The notes below the pieces were generated by a model. The model made no database searches. It had not been told where the DNA came from and was given only the letters and a program-made list of their open reading frames with translations. A program made the translations under genes and the position numbers. Below are positions 1 through 7,583 of a stretch of 18,082 bases of DNA, piece after piece. Within the stretch, counting starts at the first letter, position 1; every line of letters begins with the position of its first letter. Source of the stretch: an uncultured Prevotellaceae bacterium (GTDB lineage: Bacteria > Bacteroidota > Bacteroidia > Bacteroidales > Bacteroidaceae); NCBI GenBank assembly GCA_937898415.1, contig CALDLA010000089.1, positions 1 to 18,082 on the forward strand. Direction: 5' to 3'.

Positions 1-91
1 GTGAGGGACAATAGGCGTTCTTGGGTTGTGCACTTGCCCCGCTGCAAATGGCGGCGAGGGCGATGAAACTGATAAAAAATCTTTTTTTCAT
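1..91 (-). CDS. Secreted protein, N-terminal fragment (runs off left edge)
   Basis: Only the first 30 codons lie in the window, starting at the ATG read from 91 to 89. They begin MKKRFFISFIALAAICSG and continue ASAQPKNAYCPS. This is a classic Sec signal peptide: a KKR n-region, a hydrophobic core of about 12 residues, and a likely signal peptidase I cut after ASA (residue 21). A cysteine sits at residue 16, but isoleucine precedes it, so a lipobox is unlikely. The gene follows the outer-membrane receptor in the same direction after 39 bp, which suggests co-transcription and a periplasmic or surface job linked to that receptor. Receptors of this type are often followed by small secreted proteins, but too little is visible to assign a family. 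Confidence 0.75.
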   Translation of the reverse strand, partial: MKKRFFISFIALAAICSGASAQPKNAYCPS

Positions 92-130
92 AATGATAAT
101 GTTTTTTGAGTAGAACATATTATTTGTTGT

Positions 131-2854
131 TTACACTAGTTTGAATCTTACGGTTCCGATGATGTTGCGGGGCCGCAGCTGCGAGGTCTGGGTGTAGATG
201 TCGAGGCCGCTGTAGTTGACACGGGTGTACTGGCGCTGGTCGAAGAGGTTGTTGAGTTGCAGTTCCAGGTCGATGTGCTTCAGCTTGAGCTTGGCGGTGG
301 CATCGCCGAACCAGGCATGGCGGTTCTTGTCGGTCAGGTTGTTGTAGTTGTCCTCGGCGGCGAGGGTCAGGGTGAGAGTCTTGGTGGGATAGACGCTCAT
401 GGAGAGGCGCTGGGTGTTGCTGCGCACGGTGGTCGCCTGTTCGCGGCGGCCCTCGGTGTAGCTGCGGCTCTGGGCGAAGCCGCTGCTATAGACGATGCCT
501 ATCCACTCGAAGGGGCTGAACGAGAGACTGCCGCCGAAACTGAGTCCCTGAGCGTGGTATTGGTAGAGGTTCTGGCTGATGAGACGCTCGCTCTCAGAGA
601 GGCTGTAACTGCCGAAGACGCGGATGGTGGAGCGGAGGAAGTCGAAGCCCTTGCTGGCCTCGCCGCTGACGCTGTAGCTGGTGGCGGTGGTGGGCTGGTT
701 GACAGCCTGAACGACGCTGGTGGCTCCCTCGTAGTTGTAGCCGTAGATCTGGTTGTCGTGGGTGCGGCGGTAGTTGAAACCGATGTTGGCGAAGAGGGCG
801 CGGATAGCGCTGCGGTAGCGCAGGCCGACGTTGGCCCCGTAGTTCTTGGTCTCAGACAATTGTTCGACGTAGCTGCGCTGGAAGGCGCGGTAGTTCGACA
901 TGATGTAGCCGCTGTAGATGCCGCCCGGGTCGCCCACGGTCTTCGAATAGCTGGCACCGCCATTGAGCCAAAGGTCGCGGGTGATGCTCCAGTTCATCGA
1001 GAGCGAGGGGAAGAAGAGCAGATGGGTGTAGCCGTGCTTGTCCTTCCTGATCTTATCGTCGAGGATCTGAGTGTAGAGTTCGAGCGGCAGGCCGAGGGTG
1101 ATGTCGAGGTCGGGCGTCTCGTACTTGTAGCTCTGGCCGAGGGCGAGACAGTAGGTGTTGTACCAAAGGTCGTTGCTCAGTTGGTTGTGCTCGGCAGGGG
1201 GCATGAAACCATCGAGGTCGGTCTTGATGCCGTGGAGGTTGGCCGAGGCGCTGATGCCATAATTGAAGCGGAACACGTCGGCCACGCGGATGCCGTAGCT
1301 GGTGTTGAAGCGTCCGGCGATGTGGTGGGAGTTCACGTCCTGCGAGTAGGCGGTCTGAGTGCCTTGCAGCAAGGAGTCGATACCCACGGTGAGGGTGTTG
1401 GGACGGTGGGAGTAGCCAGCGGAGAAGTGAAGGTCGAAGGTGTTCTTGCCGATGTTGCGGATGGTGTTGAAGGTGTTCGACACGGTGAGTTGCGGGCGGT
1501 CGAAGTGCTGGCGGACGCGGTTGTTGCCGTAATTCATGGGGGCAGTGCCTGTGCGCTCGGAAGAGAGCTGTCCGTCCACGCGGTCGCTGTTCCAGTTGGT
1601 GTCGAACTTCAGCACATTAGCCAGGAAACCGTTAGAGGCATTCCAGTTGTAGCGGGCCTGGACGTTGAGGTTGTTCACCTTCGTTTCGCTGGTCATGGTC
1701 TCGGAGGTGAGCAGGCGGCTGTCGTCGCTCAGGAAGCGGTCGCCCACGCTGCTGCCCTCGCGACGGATGCGGTCGTTGTGGTAGGCGATGTTCAGACCCA
1801 GTTCGGTGTCCTTGTTGGGCTTCTCCAGATGGTTCATGGTCAGGATGTGGCTGTGGTTGTCGAAGGTGCGCTTCTGCGGCAGGCCGGAGCCGCTGGGCAT
1901 GACGGTGCCCGTGGGGCAGAAGGGATAGAGGCTGACGCTGTTGATGCTGGAGTAGTGCTGCGTGAGTTCCTTCGACACGTCGTCGCCCGTGTTGTTGCCT
2001 TTATACAGCGTCATGTTCTGGCGGCGCTTGGCGAAGTACATGCCCACGACCTCGGCAGTCCAAAGCGGGTTTTGGCCGATAACGGTCTGGCCGTCGTCCA
2101 ACGGTCGGCTACCGATGTGCCAGTCGCCAGCCCACTGGATGCCACCGCCCAGCATGGTGTTGACGGCCACTGTCCCCTTGGCTGAGTCCTTCAACTTCAG
2201 GTTGATGGCCACGTCGTCTGTGAGTTCCTTGCCTTGCAGCATCTTTACGGGCTGGTGGTTCTCCAAAACCTGCACGGTGGCCACGTCGGAGGCGTTGATG
2301 TTGTTGGTGGCGAGTCCGTAACGGCCTTGCAGCAAGTCCATCTCCTCGACGTAGAATTTCTTGATGCTCTTGCCGTTATACTTGATGCCGCCGTTGTCAG
2401 CCACCTCGATGCCGGGCATACGCTTCAGCACGTCGCCGATGACACGGTCGCCCTGCTGCTGGTAGGCTCCTACGAGGTAGTTGAGCGTGTCGCCGTTCTG
2501 CCGAATCTTCTGCGCACGGACGCTGACCTCCTTCAGCTGCACGGTCTTCTCACGGACGCGGAAATCGACCCGCTGCGAGCGGTTTACTACGATTATCACT
2601 TGATTGCCGATGGCCAAGCCCGAGGCGGTGACGGTCACGGAGTCGGCCTGTGTGGTGAACTCCAGCTTGTAGTGTCCTTTACTGTCGGTGTCGGCAAAGC
2701 CCAGGATATTGCCCGTGCCCTTCGGGGCCACGGTGACGTAAGCCTCCACGGTCTTGCCCTGCGCGTCGAGCACGGTGCCCTCGATGACGGTCTTCTGGCC
2801 GTTGGCCGTCAATGCCACGAGGGCGAGGATGGTTGTGATGAGTCTTTTATACAT
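131..2854 (-). CDS. Outer-membrane TonB-dependent-receptor-like beta-barrel protein with carboxypeptidase-regulatory-like N-terminal domain
   Basis: The 907-residue product starts with a signal peptide (residues 1-19, MYKRLITTILALVALTANG, followed by Q). A carboxypeptidase-regulatory-like beta-sandwich spans about residues 22-105 (IEGTVLDAQGKTVEAYVTV, then GFADTDSKGHYKLEF). A plug-like region spans about 110-220, with GDVLKRMPGIEVADNGGIKY and VATVQVLENHQPVKMLQG. The rest is rich in alternating aromatic and polar strands, as in a 22-strand barrel. This layout is that of Bacteroidetes outer-membrane receptors that import or sense a ligand using TonB energy. No clear TonB box is seen after the signal peptide and the last residues are RFKLV, not the usual terminal aromatic, so TonB coupling is inferred. 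It lies 124 bp downstream of the sigma-TonB gene on the same strand. No SusD-like partner is present, so this is not a standard Sus pair. The substrate is unknown. Confidence 0.85.
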   Translation of the reverse strand: MYKRLITTILALVALTANGQKTVIEGTVLDAQGKTVEAYVTVAPKGTGNILGFADTDSKGHYKLEFTTQADSVTVTASGLAIGNQVIIVVNRSQRVDFRVREKTVQLKEVSVRAQKIRQNGDTLNYLVGAYQQQGDRVIGDVLKRMPGIEVADNGGIKYNGKSIKKFYVEEMDLLQGRYGLATNNINASDVATVQVLENHQPVKMLQGKELTDDVAINLKLKDSAKGTVAVNTMLGGGIQWAGDWHIGSRPLDDGQTVIGQNPLWTAEVVGMYFAKRRQNMTLYKGNNTGDDVSKELTQHYSSINSVSLYPFCPTGTVMPSGSGLPQKRTFDNHSHILTMNHLEKPNKDTELGLNIAYHNDRIRREGSSVGDRFLSDDSRLLTSETMTSETKVNNLNVQARYNWNASNGFLANVLKFDTNWNSDRVDGQLSSERTGTAPMNYGNNRVRQHFDRPQLTVSNTFNTIRNIGKNTFDLHFSAGYSHRPNTLTVGIDSLLQGTQTAYSQDVNSHHIAGRFNTSYGIRVADVFRFNYGISASANLHGIKTDLDGFMPPAEHNQLSNDLWYNTYCLALGQSYKYETPDLDITLGLPLELYTQILDDKIRKDKHGYTHLLFFPSLSMNWSITRDLWLNGGASYSKTVGDPGGIYSGYIMSNYRAFQRSYVEQLSETKNYGANVGLRYRSAIRALFANIGFNYRRTHDNQIYGYNYEGATSVVQAVNQPTTATSYSVSGEASKGFDFLRSTIRVFGSYSLSESERLISQNLYQYHAQGLSFGGSLSFSPFEWIGIVYSSGFAQSRSYTEGRREQATTVRSNTQRLSMSVYPTKTLTLTLAAEDNYNNLTDKNRHAWFGDATAKLKLKHIDLELQLNNLFDQRQYTRVNYSGLDIYTQTSQLRPRNIIGTVRFKLV

Positions 2855-2882
2855 TTTTATTATGGGTGTTATGAGGTTACTG

Positions 2883-2915
2883 AAAAACTCCGCCGCATCT
2901 CCCGACGAAGCGGAG
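2883..2915 (-). terminator. Hairpin with T-tract between sigma-TonB gene and receptor gene
   Basis: The arms CTCCGC (2888-2893) and GCGGAG (2910-2915) form a perfect 6-bp stem with a 16-nt loop. Read on the minus strand, five T residues follow directly (2887-2883). This fits an intrinsic terminator or attenuator after the sigma-TonB stop codon at 2979. It sits only 28 bp before the receptor ATG, and I see no TAnnTTTG box in the remaining gap, so partial read-through into the receptor gene is more likely than full termination. Confidence 0.4.
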
Positions 2916-2978
2916 GGTGTGCCAATTGGTCTTTTACTACTCGTTTTGTATTTACTAACTTTACTTTATGAAATTGCC

Positions 2979-3983
2979 TTAGTTCAATCGGAACAAGATG
3001 GGCATACTGTATCTACAGCGCACGTCCTTACCCTTGTTCTTGGCAGGAATCCATTTGGGCATCTGCTTCAATACACGAAGTGCTTCATTAGACAGTAGCG
3101 GGTCGGGCGACTCAATTACCTCGAAGTTGGTAAGGCGGCCGTCCTTCTCTACCACGAAGCGAATCAGCACACGTCCTTCAATGCCTTTCTCTTCTGCTTC
3201 CTCAGGATAATGCATCTGACGTGCGATGAACATATAACATTCTGTCATATCACCCGGATAGGACGGCATGACCTCTACTACATTATATATAGTAGTGTCC
3301 TCGGGGATTCCTAATACATGCTCTATGGCTCCGCGCACGACGCCATTCGGATTGAGAGCGGAAGCCACGGCAAGACCAAGGGCAAGGGTGAATATAATGA
3401 TGGACATGAGTTGACGAGGCGTAAAGAAACGGCGGCGCAAGGCGGTGCGCAGGGTGTTGCGAACGCTGGAGATGGTGTTGCGGACGGTGGCCACGGAGAT
3501 ATTGCGTGCCTCGGCAATCTCCTCGACCGTCAGCCCCTCGTCGTAGAAAAGCTGCCACACCTCGCGCTCGGCCTTGGGCAGACGCTGGAGGCGGGAGGCG
3601 AGCCACTCGGAGTTTTCGCGCTCTTCCAACTCTTCCTGCGGCGTGACCTCGGTGACGGCGGCACCCGTCTCGTCCATCATCTCTATCTCCTCACGCTGTC
3701 CGCGCCACATCGAGACGCAGCAGTTGCGGGCAATGCGCATGACGTAGGCATCGGTGAGCGTCACCTTGTCGCGCACGTTCCATGCCCTGAGCCATGTCTC
3801 CTGTACCACCTCCTCAGCCTCGGTGTCGGAGCCGAAGAACTCGCGTCCCATCTGCATCAGCCGGGGGCGCATCCGTTCAACCATCTGCTTGAACTCTTGT
3901 CCTGTCATAACGTCTGTTTCCATCATGTCCGTTGTTTGGGTTTTCTGCCCGTATAACGCAAAACGCCCCAAATCTTCACCCAT
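2979..3983 (-). CDS. ECF sigma factor fused through one membrane helix to a TonB C-terminal domain
   Basis: The 334-residue product has three parts in one uninterrupted frame. Residues about 36-97 are sigma-70 region 2 (FFGSDTEAEEVVQETWLRAW, then AYVMRIARNCCVSMWR). Residues about 128-180 are region 4 (LPKAEREVWQLFYDEGLTVE, then a helix-turn-helix with ISVATVRNTISSVR). Residues 191-210 (QLMSIIIFTLALGLAVASAL) form a single hydrophobic helix after an RRRFFTPR stretch, so the sigma part should face the cytoplasm. Residues about 236-334 are a Bacteroidetes-type TonB C-terminal domain, with EVMPSYPGDM, HYPEEAEEKGIEGRVLIRFV and QMPKWIPAKNKGK, ending PILFRLN. The linker from membrane to TonB domain is about 25 residues with no proline-rich spacer, short for crossing the periplasm. 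The ATG at 3983 lies 8 bp after the preceding stop codon, suggesting translational coupling. Internal ATGs at residues 20, 21 and 26 are alternatives that keep all domains. The domain calls are firm. How the fusion signals is unknown. Confidence 0.88.
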   Translation of the reverse strand: MGEDLGRFALYGQKTQTTDMMETDVMTGQEFKQMVERMRPRLMQMGREFFGSDTEAEEVVQETWLRAWNVRDKVTLTDAYVMRIARNCCVSMWRGQREEIEMMDETGAAVTEVTPQEELEERENSEWLASRLQRLPKAEREVWQLFYDEGLTVEEIAEARNISVATVRNTISSVRNTLRTALRRRFFTPRQLMSIIIFTLALGLAVASALNPNGVVRGAIEHVLGIPEDTTIYNVVEVMPSYPGDMTECYMFIARQMHYPEEAEEKGIEGRVLIRFVVEKDGRLTNFEVIESPDPLLSNEALRVLKQMPKWIPAKNKGKDVRCRYSMPILFRLN

Positions 3984-3991
3984 AATAAATG

Positions 3992-4444
3992 TTAAAAATC
4001 TGTTACCCTTATCCCTCCTTTCTGCTGGTAACGTGCTAAGATGCGTGATTTGACTTGCTCTAAGCGGTAAGCCATATAGTCGCGGCCCATCCGCTCCGCC
4101 GCCTGGCTCTGGCGGTAGTGCTCATTGAGGTCTGCACCATCGACGACATAGACGGTGCTGGACTTGTCGGCGCGGATGGTGACGGGAGCGGCATCGCCAT
4201 CGAGACAGTAGGGATAGCAGCCCACAAGGTCGCCCGCAGTGACGGTCTCGACCGTGCTCTCGCCACCCTCGTAGTTACGGACAAGGTAATGGAAACTGCC
4301 GCTCTCAATGTAACCGAAGAGGCGGGCAGAGGCTCCCTCGGCCTCAAAGATGTCGCCATGCGAGAAGTGCATAGCCCGACCATGGTGCAGACAGTAGTCG
4401 CGCAGATAGGCCAGGGCCTCAGAATAATGTGTTTTTTGTTTCAT
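3992..4444 (-). CDS. Crp-like cyclic-nucleotide-binding-domain protein lacking the DNA-binding domain
   Basis: The 150-residue product matches the cNMP-binding part of its neighbour at 4689-5279: both have a D/E-YC-x-HG opening, a GxF/CxYxV-x-N strand, and PYCLDGD near the middle. The beta-roll spans about residues 15-100, then a helix to about 135. It stops at GGIRVTDF, about 43 residues before the end of its paralog, exactly where a winged helix-turn-helix should begin. I looked for that domain in the other frames past the stop and found none, because the sigma-TonB gene starts 8 bp later. The missing domain is therefore a deletion or design, not a simple frameshift. Without it the protein cannot act as a Crp-type repressor or activator by itself. 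Its placement suggests it senses a ligand for, or binds, the sigma-TonB protein. That is inference. The start is the ATG at 4444. Confidence 0.75.
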   Translation of the reverse strand: MKQKTHYSEALAYLRDYCLHHGRAMHFSHGDIFEAEGASARLFGYIESGSFHYLVRNYEGGESTVETVTAGDLVGCYPYCLDGDAAPVTIRADKSSTVYVVDGADLNEHYRQSQAAERMGRDYMAYRLEQVKSRILARYQQKGGIRVTDF

Positions 4445-4571
4445 ACGCTCATGATTTTGCAGTTTTTTGCCTACAAAGATTGTGCAAACTGAGAGCAGAA
4501 GAACGTGTTCTTATGCCGAGGTGCAGCCAATCTTCGCAATCTTTCGATTGCAAAATAACAAAAAAAGGCGT

Positions 4572-4610
4572 AAAAAACGACTCGGCGAAGCCCGAAAACA
4601 GGTCGCCGAG
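4572..4610 (-). terminator. Hairpin with T-tract, second of two in tandem
   Basis: The perfect 8-bp arms CTCGGCGA (4581-4588) and TCGCCGAG (4603-4610) enclose a 14-nt loop. On the minus strand the stem is followed by TCG and then six T residues (4577-4572). It lies about 35 bp past the first terminator and upstream of the HTH-less Crp-like gene, so it could be a back-up terminator or an attenuator in that gene's leader. Confidence 0.5.
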
Positions 4611-4644
4611 GGTGCAACTCTAAAACTAGTTAAAGAAAAATCTG

Positions 4645-4678
4645 AAAAAAATGGCTCAAACCGTGATGATTTGAGCCA
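4645..4678 (-). terminator. Intrinsic terminator of the Crp/Fnr regulator gene
   Basis: A perfect 9-bp stem, TGGCTCAAA (4652-4660) with TTTGAGCCA (4670-4678) and a 9-nt loop, is followed on the minus strand by seven T residues (4651-4645). It begins 10 bp after the stop codon of the regulator gene, the expected position for rho-independent termination. Confidence 0.75.
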
Positions 4679-4688
4679 AAAACGTGTG

Positions 4689-5279
4689 TTATTTCTCTTT
4701 GCCGAAGGTGAGCCCCTTGCGGAGTGTGCTCAGATAGCTGGGCGTAATGTTGAGGAACGAGGCGATGTCCTTCAGTGAGAGCATCTGCACCACCTGCGGA
4801 CAGCGTTCGAGCAGTCGGCGGTAGCGGCTGCGGGCGGTGTAGCGGTAGTGGTCGAGGTCGCGGCAATAGACCATCTTGAACAGGTTCTTGAGTATCTTCA
4901 CGTCCATCTTCGCCATCTTCGGGTCGTTGTCGAACAGTGCCTGCAGCTCGCGTCCACTGATGACGCGCACCACGCACGGCATGTCCGCCTCAATGCTCAC
5001 TTCCGACACGTCACCGTCGAGGCAATAGGGGAAGTCGGCCACGAACTCGCCCTCGAAGGCGAAGCCCGTGCAGTAGTCTTTGCCCTCCTCGTCGTTGTGC
5101 ACCATGTACTTGAAGCAGCCCCGCTCCACGAAGGCCACCCACTGTGCCGGCTCGCCCGCCTCTTCCAGCGTCTCGCCCCGCTCGAACGTTCGCCGCTCCC
5201 CGTGCTCCATGCAGTACTCCCGCAGGAACTCCAAATCGAGTCCCTCCTTGTAGGTGTTGAATTGCTTGTTTGTTGTCAT
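4689..5279 (-). CDS. Crp/Fnr-family transcriptional regulator
   Basis: From the ATG at 5279 the product is 196 residues. The frame could begin three codons earlier at a GTG (5288), but the ATG is the better start. The N-terminal 115 residues or so are a cNMP-binding beta-roll (EYCMEHGERRTFERGETLEE, FPYCLDGDVSEVSIEAD), followed by a long dimerisation helix. A C-terminal helix-turn-helix lies in the last 40 residues (LSLKDIASFLNITPSYLSTL). Bacteroidetes regulators of this subfamily respond to small ligands that are mostly undefined. The arginine and glutamate that bind cAMP in E. coli Crp are not evident, so the ligand need not be cAMP. A TATCTTTG box lies 21 bases upstream and a strong terminator lies downstream, so this gene looks monocistronic. 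It is the last host-type gene before the mobile element and a tandem paralog of the gene at 3992-4444. Confidence 0.85.
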   Translation of the reverse strand: MTTNKQFNTYKEGLDLEFLREYCMEHGERRTFERGETLEEAGEPAQWVAFVERGCFKYMVHNDEEGKDYCTGFAFEGEFVADFPYCLDGDVSEVSIEADMPCVVRVISGRELQALFDNDPKMAKMDVKILKNLFKMVYCRDLDHYRYTARSRYRRLLERCPQVVQMLSLKDIASFLNITPSYLSTLRKGLTFGKEK

Positions 5280-5308
5280 TGCTGTCACTGTAGTTTGAAT
5301 TTCGGGTG

Positions 5309-5316
5309 CAAAGATA
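5309..5316 (-). promoter_or_regulatory. -7 promoter box for the Crp/Fnr gene
   Basis: On the minus strand this reads TATCTTTG, a match to the Bacteroidetes -7 consensus TAnnTTTG. It would start a transcript near 5302 with a leader of about 23 nt before the ATG at 5279. No good TTTG -33 box lies at the usual 19-21 nt spacing. Confidence 0.5.
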
Positions 5317-5356
5317 GTGAATTTTGGTGAGATTGGGTGAAAAGGGGATGGAGAAT

Positions 5357-5378
5357 TAACGATAATTGAGCATCGTTA
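5357..5378 (-). other. Hairpin just after the MobV stop codon
   Basis: The perfect arms TAACGAT (5357-5363) and ATCGTTA (5372-5378) have an 8-nt loop and begin 8 bp after the relaxase stop codon. No T-tract follows on the minus strand. It could be a weak terminator or mRNA-end structure, or part of the element's left end. It lies in the stretch where base composition changes from element to host. Confidence 0.35.
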
Positions 5379-5385
5379 CAATGGG

Positions 5386-7575
5386 TTACCCTCTCCTTAA
5401 TTTATACCTCGGTGCATGCATGGCCTTGGCCATCTGATGACATCTGCGGGCGAAGGAGAGTTCGTCCTCGTTGTCCTTCTTCTTGGGGAGTTCGTTATTA
5501 CCGCCACCACCGCCATAGGACTCTGAGATGGTGGTGGCCTCGTCGAGGAAACCAAAGAAGAGACAGGCGGTGGTTGCAGCGACTTGTTCCACATTCTCGG
5601 CCACGCCTTCGGCCAAGTCCAGTCCGAGTTTCTCCAGATAGCTGACACCCGACTCTGCACCAATCTGATAGACCCCTGCCTTCGTGTCGTCGCATATATC
5701 GCGGAAAACAGCAGCGTTCTTCAGCAACCAGCCCGCATCAGTCAGACGGTCTTTCGGATTCTCACGGATGGCATTCCTGATAATTTCTTTTTCCCTATCG
5801 TTCATGACGTACTCGTCGAGTCGCGGATTGGCTATGGCTTTCGCTGCATCCCATAATCCAGACCAGACGGTCTCTAACATCTGATGTGAATGGTCGTATT
5901 CTTCTGCCTTCTCCTTGGCTTTTTCGTAGGATTCAACGGTTATGCCCTTACGCTGCATTTCGTCGTACTGCTGAATCTTGCGGATGGCGATGGCATTCTG
6001 GCGCAGTTCCTGCTTGACGATGGCCCGGCTCCTGCGTGTCAATTCTGCCACGTGAGCACTGTCGAAGCTGCGCAGGATGGTCTGCATGTCGGTCATGATG
6101 CTCTTGATTTCATTGTTCTGCTGTCTTCTGAACTCATCGGCATTAGTGAAGATTGATTTCTTCTGGCTCTTGACCTTATCCACCTCCTGAAATGCTGCCA
6201 TAATCACGTCCATCATCGTCATCTTCGTCTTGCCTTTTGCTTTCAGGTTCTCGATAACGGCACCGTTGCTTTTCGCGTTATAGGTGAAGACAGCATCGCA
6301 GAAGCCCTTGATTGCCACCGACTCCGACGGGTCGCCAACGGCATCGGCCAGTTCCTTGGCTTTCTGCTCCAATGCGGTCTTCTCGTTCTTCGCTGATTCC
6401 TTCTCCTTGTTGATTCTGTTCAGTTCCTGGCGGGCATTGTCTATCGAATCATTCAGTTTTGACGACGTCTCCCGCTTCTCGGCCAGTGATGACTCAAAAT
6501 TACTAAGCGCCCATGCTGCCTGATCGATTTTCTTCTCAGTTTCCAGAGCCTTTTTCTCTGACTCCTGAGCCTTTTTCTCGGCCTCTTCCGCTTTCTCCAG
6601 AGCCAGCAGTCGCTCGCGCTCTAACTGTCGTTTGTTCTTCTTCCGATGCTCCTTCCGTTCTTCCACCGTCATCAGCGAGGTATCTTCACCACGCTCCAGT
6701 CCCCATTTACAGTTGACTTCATCGTGCAGCATGTCGTGCCACTTCCTGAACGACTGCGATTCTTCATACTTCGTCTCGCCGAAATAGTGGGAATAGCTGA
6801 CGGTGAGCACCTTCTTCGGTGTTGCAGGTCGGTAGAAGGATTGGTCTTCCTCCTTCAGCCGTTCATACTGTCGGGTGGTGATGTGCTCAGGACGTTCCTT
6901 GCCGTCGCTCTCCACGTCCGGGTCGAGTTCATAGCCGCCAACCCTGCCGCGCTTCACCCGCTCGGCAACGGGAATCACCAGCGCATGGAAATGCGGGGTG
7001 GTCTCGTCGAGGTGGCATTCGAGGCCGATGACATTCTCCTCGCCGAACTTGCGGCAGAGGAAGTCGTAGTAGTCCATGGCCATTGTCTCGATCATCTTCA
7101 TACCAGGGTGGTTGGGATCGTCGGCAAGACTGACCCAACTGTTGTCCTCCTGCCAGTCGAAGTCCATCGGCTTGCCGAAAGCGATCTCCGTCATGCGGTC
7201 GTGGTCACCGCTAAGTACGAAATCGACGCAGGTGTTCGGCTGGTTCGGCGCGTCCTCCCTCCAAGGCTTGAAGTACAGTTCCTTCAGTCGCTGCTCGTAT
7301 CTTTTCTTCAAAGACTTCCGTTGAGTGCCCAGACGGACAATCCTTGGTGGGATATAGACTGTCTTACCATTCCTCGTAGTAATCTTTTTACCACTCATTA
7401 CCTCAAAGTTGAGATGTTTTCTCGACCAGTCGTAGCGGTTGCCCGGCTGTTTGTTCTTGGCCTGATAGGTTTCCTCAGTCCAGTCACGACGCTCGTTCTC
7501 CCGGCCTTGTGCGGTAGAGAAAGAAGCGGATGCCGATATGTTCAGCGACTGGTATTGTTTCAATGATATGTCCAT
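5386..7575 (-). CDS. MobV-family relaxase (plasmid mobilization / Pre-Mob protein)
   Basis: Relaxases of this family nick one strand at oriT and lead it through a conjugation pore supplied by another element. The key signature is HLDETTPHFH (H188, D190, E191, H195 and H197 counted from the ATG at 7575), the MobV metal-binding motif. An upstream motif, RKHLNF with H54, fits motif I that holds the catalytic histidine in MobM of pMV158; that assignment is by analogy. From about residue 310 to 415 there is a long, highly charged coiled coil (EKAEEAEKKAQESEKKALET). A glycine-rich stretch and a basic tail end the protein. The frame opens four codons earlier with TTG (7587), but the ATG at 7575 is preferred, giving 729 residues, long for the family. 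No mating-pair-formation genes are nearby, so transfer would be in trans. It closes the element on its left side. Confidence 0.92.
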   Translation of the reverse strand: MDISLKQYQSLNISASASFSTAQGRENERRDWTEETYQAKNKQPGNRYDWSRKHLNFEVMSGKKITTRNGKTVYIPPRIVRLGTQRKSLKKRYEQRLKELYFKPWREDAPNQPNTCVDFVLSGDHDRMTEIAFGKPMDFDWQEDNSWVSLADDPNHPGMKMIETMAMDYYDFLCRKFGEENVIGLECHLDETTPHFHALVIPVAERVKRGRVGGYELDPDVESDGKERPEHITTRQYERLKEEDQSFYRPATPKKVLTVSYSHYFGETKYEESQSFRKWHDMLHDEVNCKWGLERGEDTSLMTVEERKEHRKKNKRQLERERLLALEKAEEAEKKAQESEKKALETEKKIDQAAWALSNFESSLAEKRETSSKLNDSIDNARQELNRINKEKESAKNEKTALEQKAKELADAVGDPSESVAIKGFCDAVFTYNAKSNGAVIENLKAKGKTKMTMMDVIMAAFQEVDKVKSQKKSIFTNADEFRRQQNNEIKSIMTDMQTILRSFDSAHVAELTRRSRAIVKQELRQNAIAIRKIQQYDEMQRKGITVESYEKAKEKAEEYDHSHQMLETVWSGLWDAAKAIANPRLDEYVMNDREKEIIRNAIRENPKDRLTDAGWLLKNAAVFRDICDDTKAGVYQIGAESGVSYLEKLGLDLAEGVAENVEQVAATTACLFFGFLDEATTISESYGGGGGNNELPKKKDNEDELSFARRCHQMAKAMHAPRYKLRRG

Positions 7576-7583
7576 AGTCGAAA

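Noticed and set aside
257..2185. Long plus-strand open frame of 642 codons opposite the receptor gene
   Set aside because: It is the antisense shadow of a GC-rich gene. The product is a monotonous run of V, A, G, E and L with no fold, while the minus-strand product has a signal peptide and receptor domains.
4536..4551. Small hairpin GCAATC/GATTGC with a 4-nt loop
   Set aside because: No T-tract follows on either strand and it sits in no obvious functional position, so it is probably chance or part of the leader fold.
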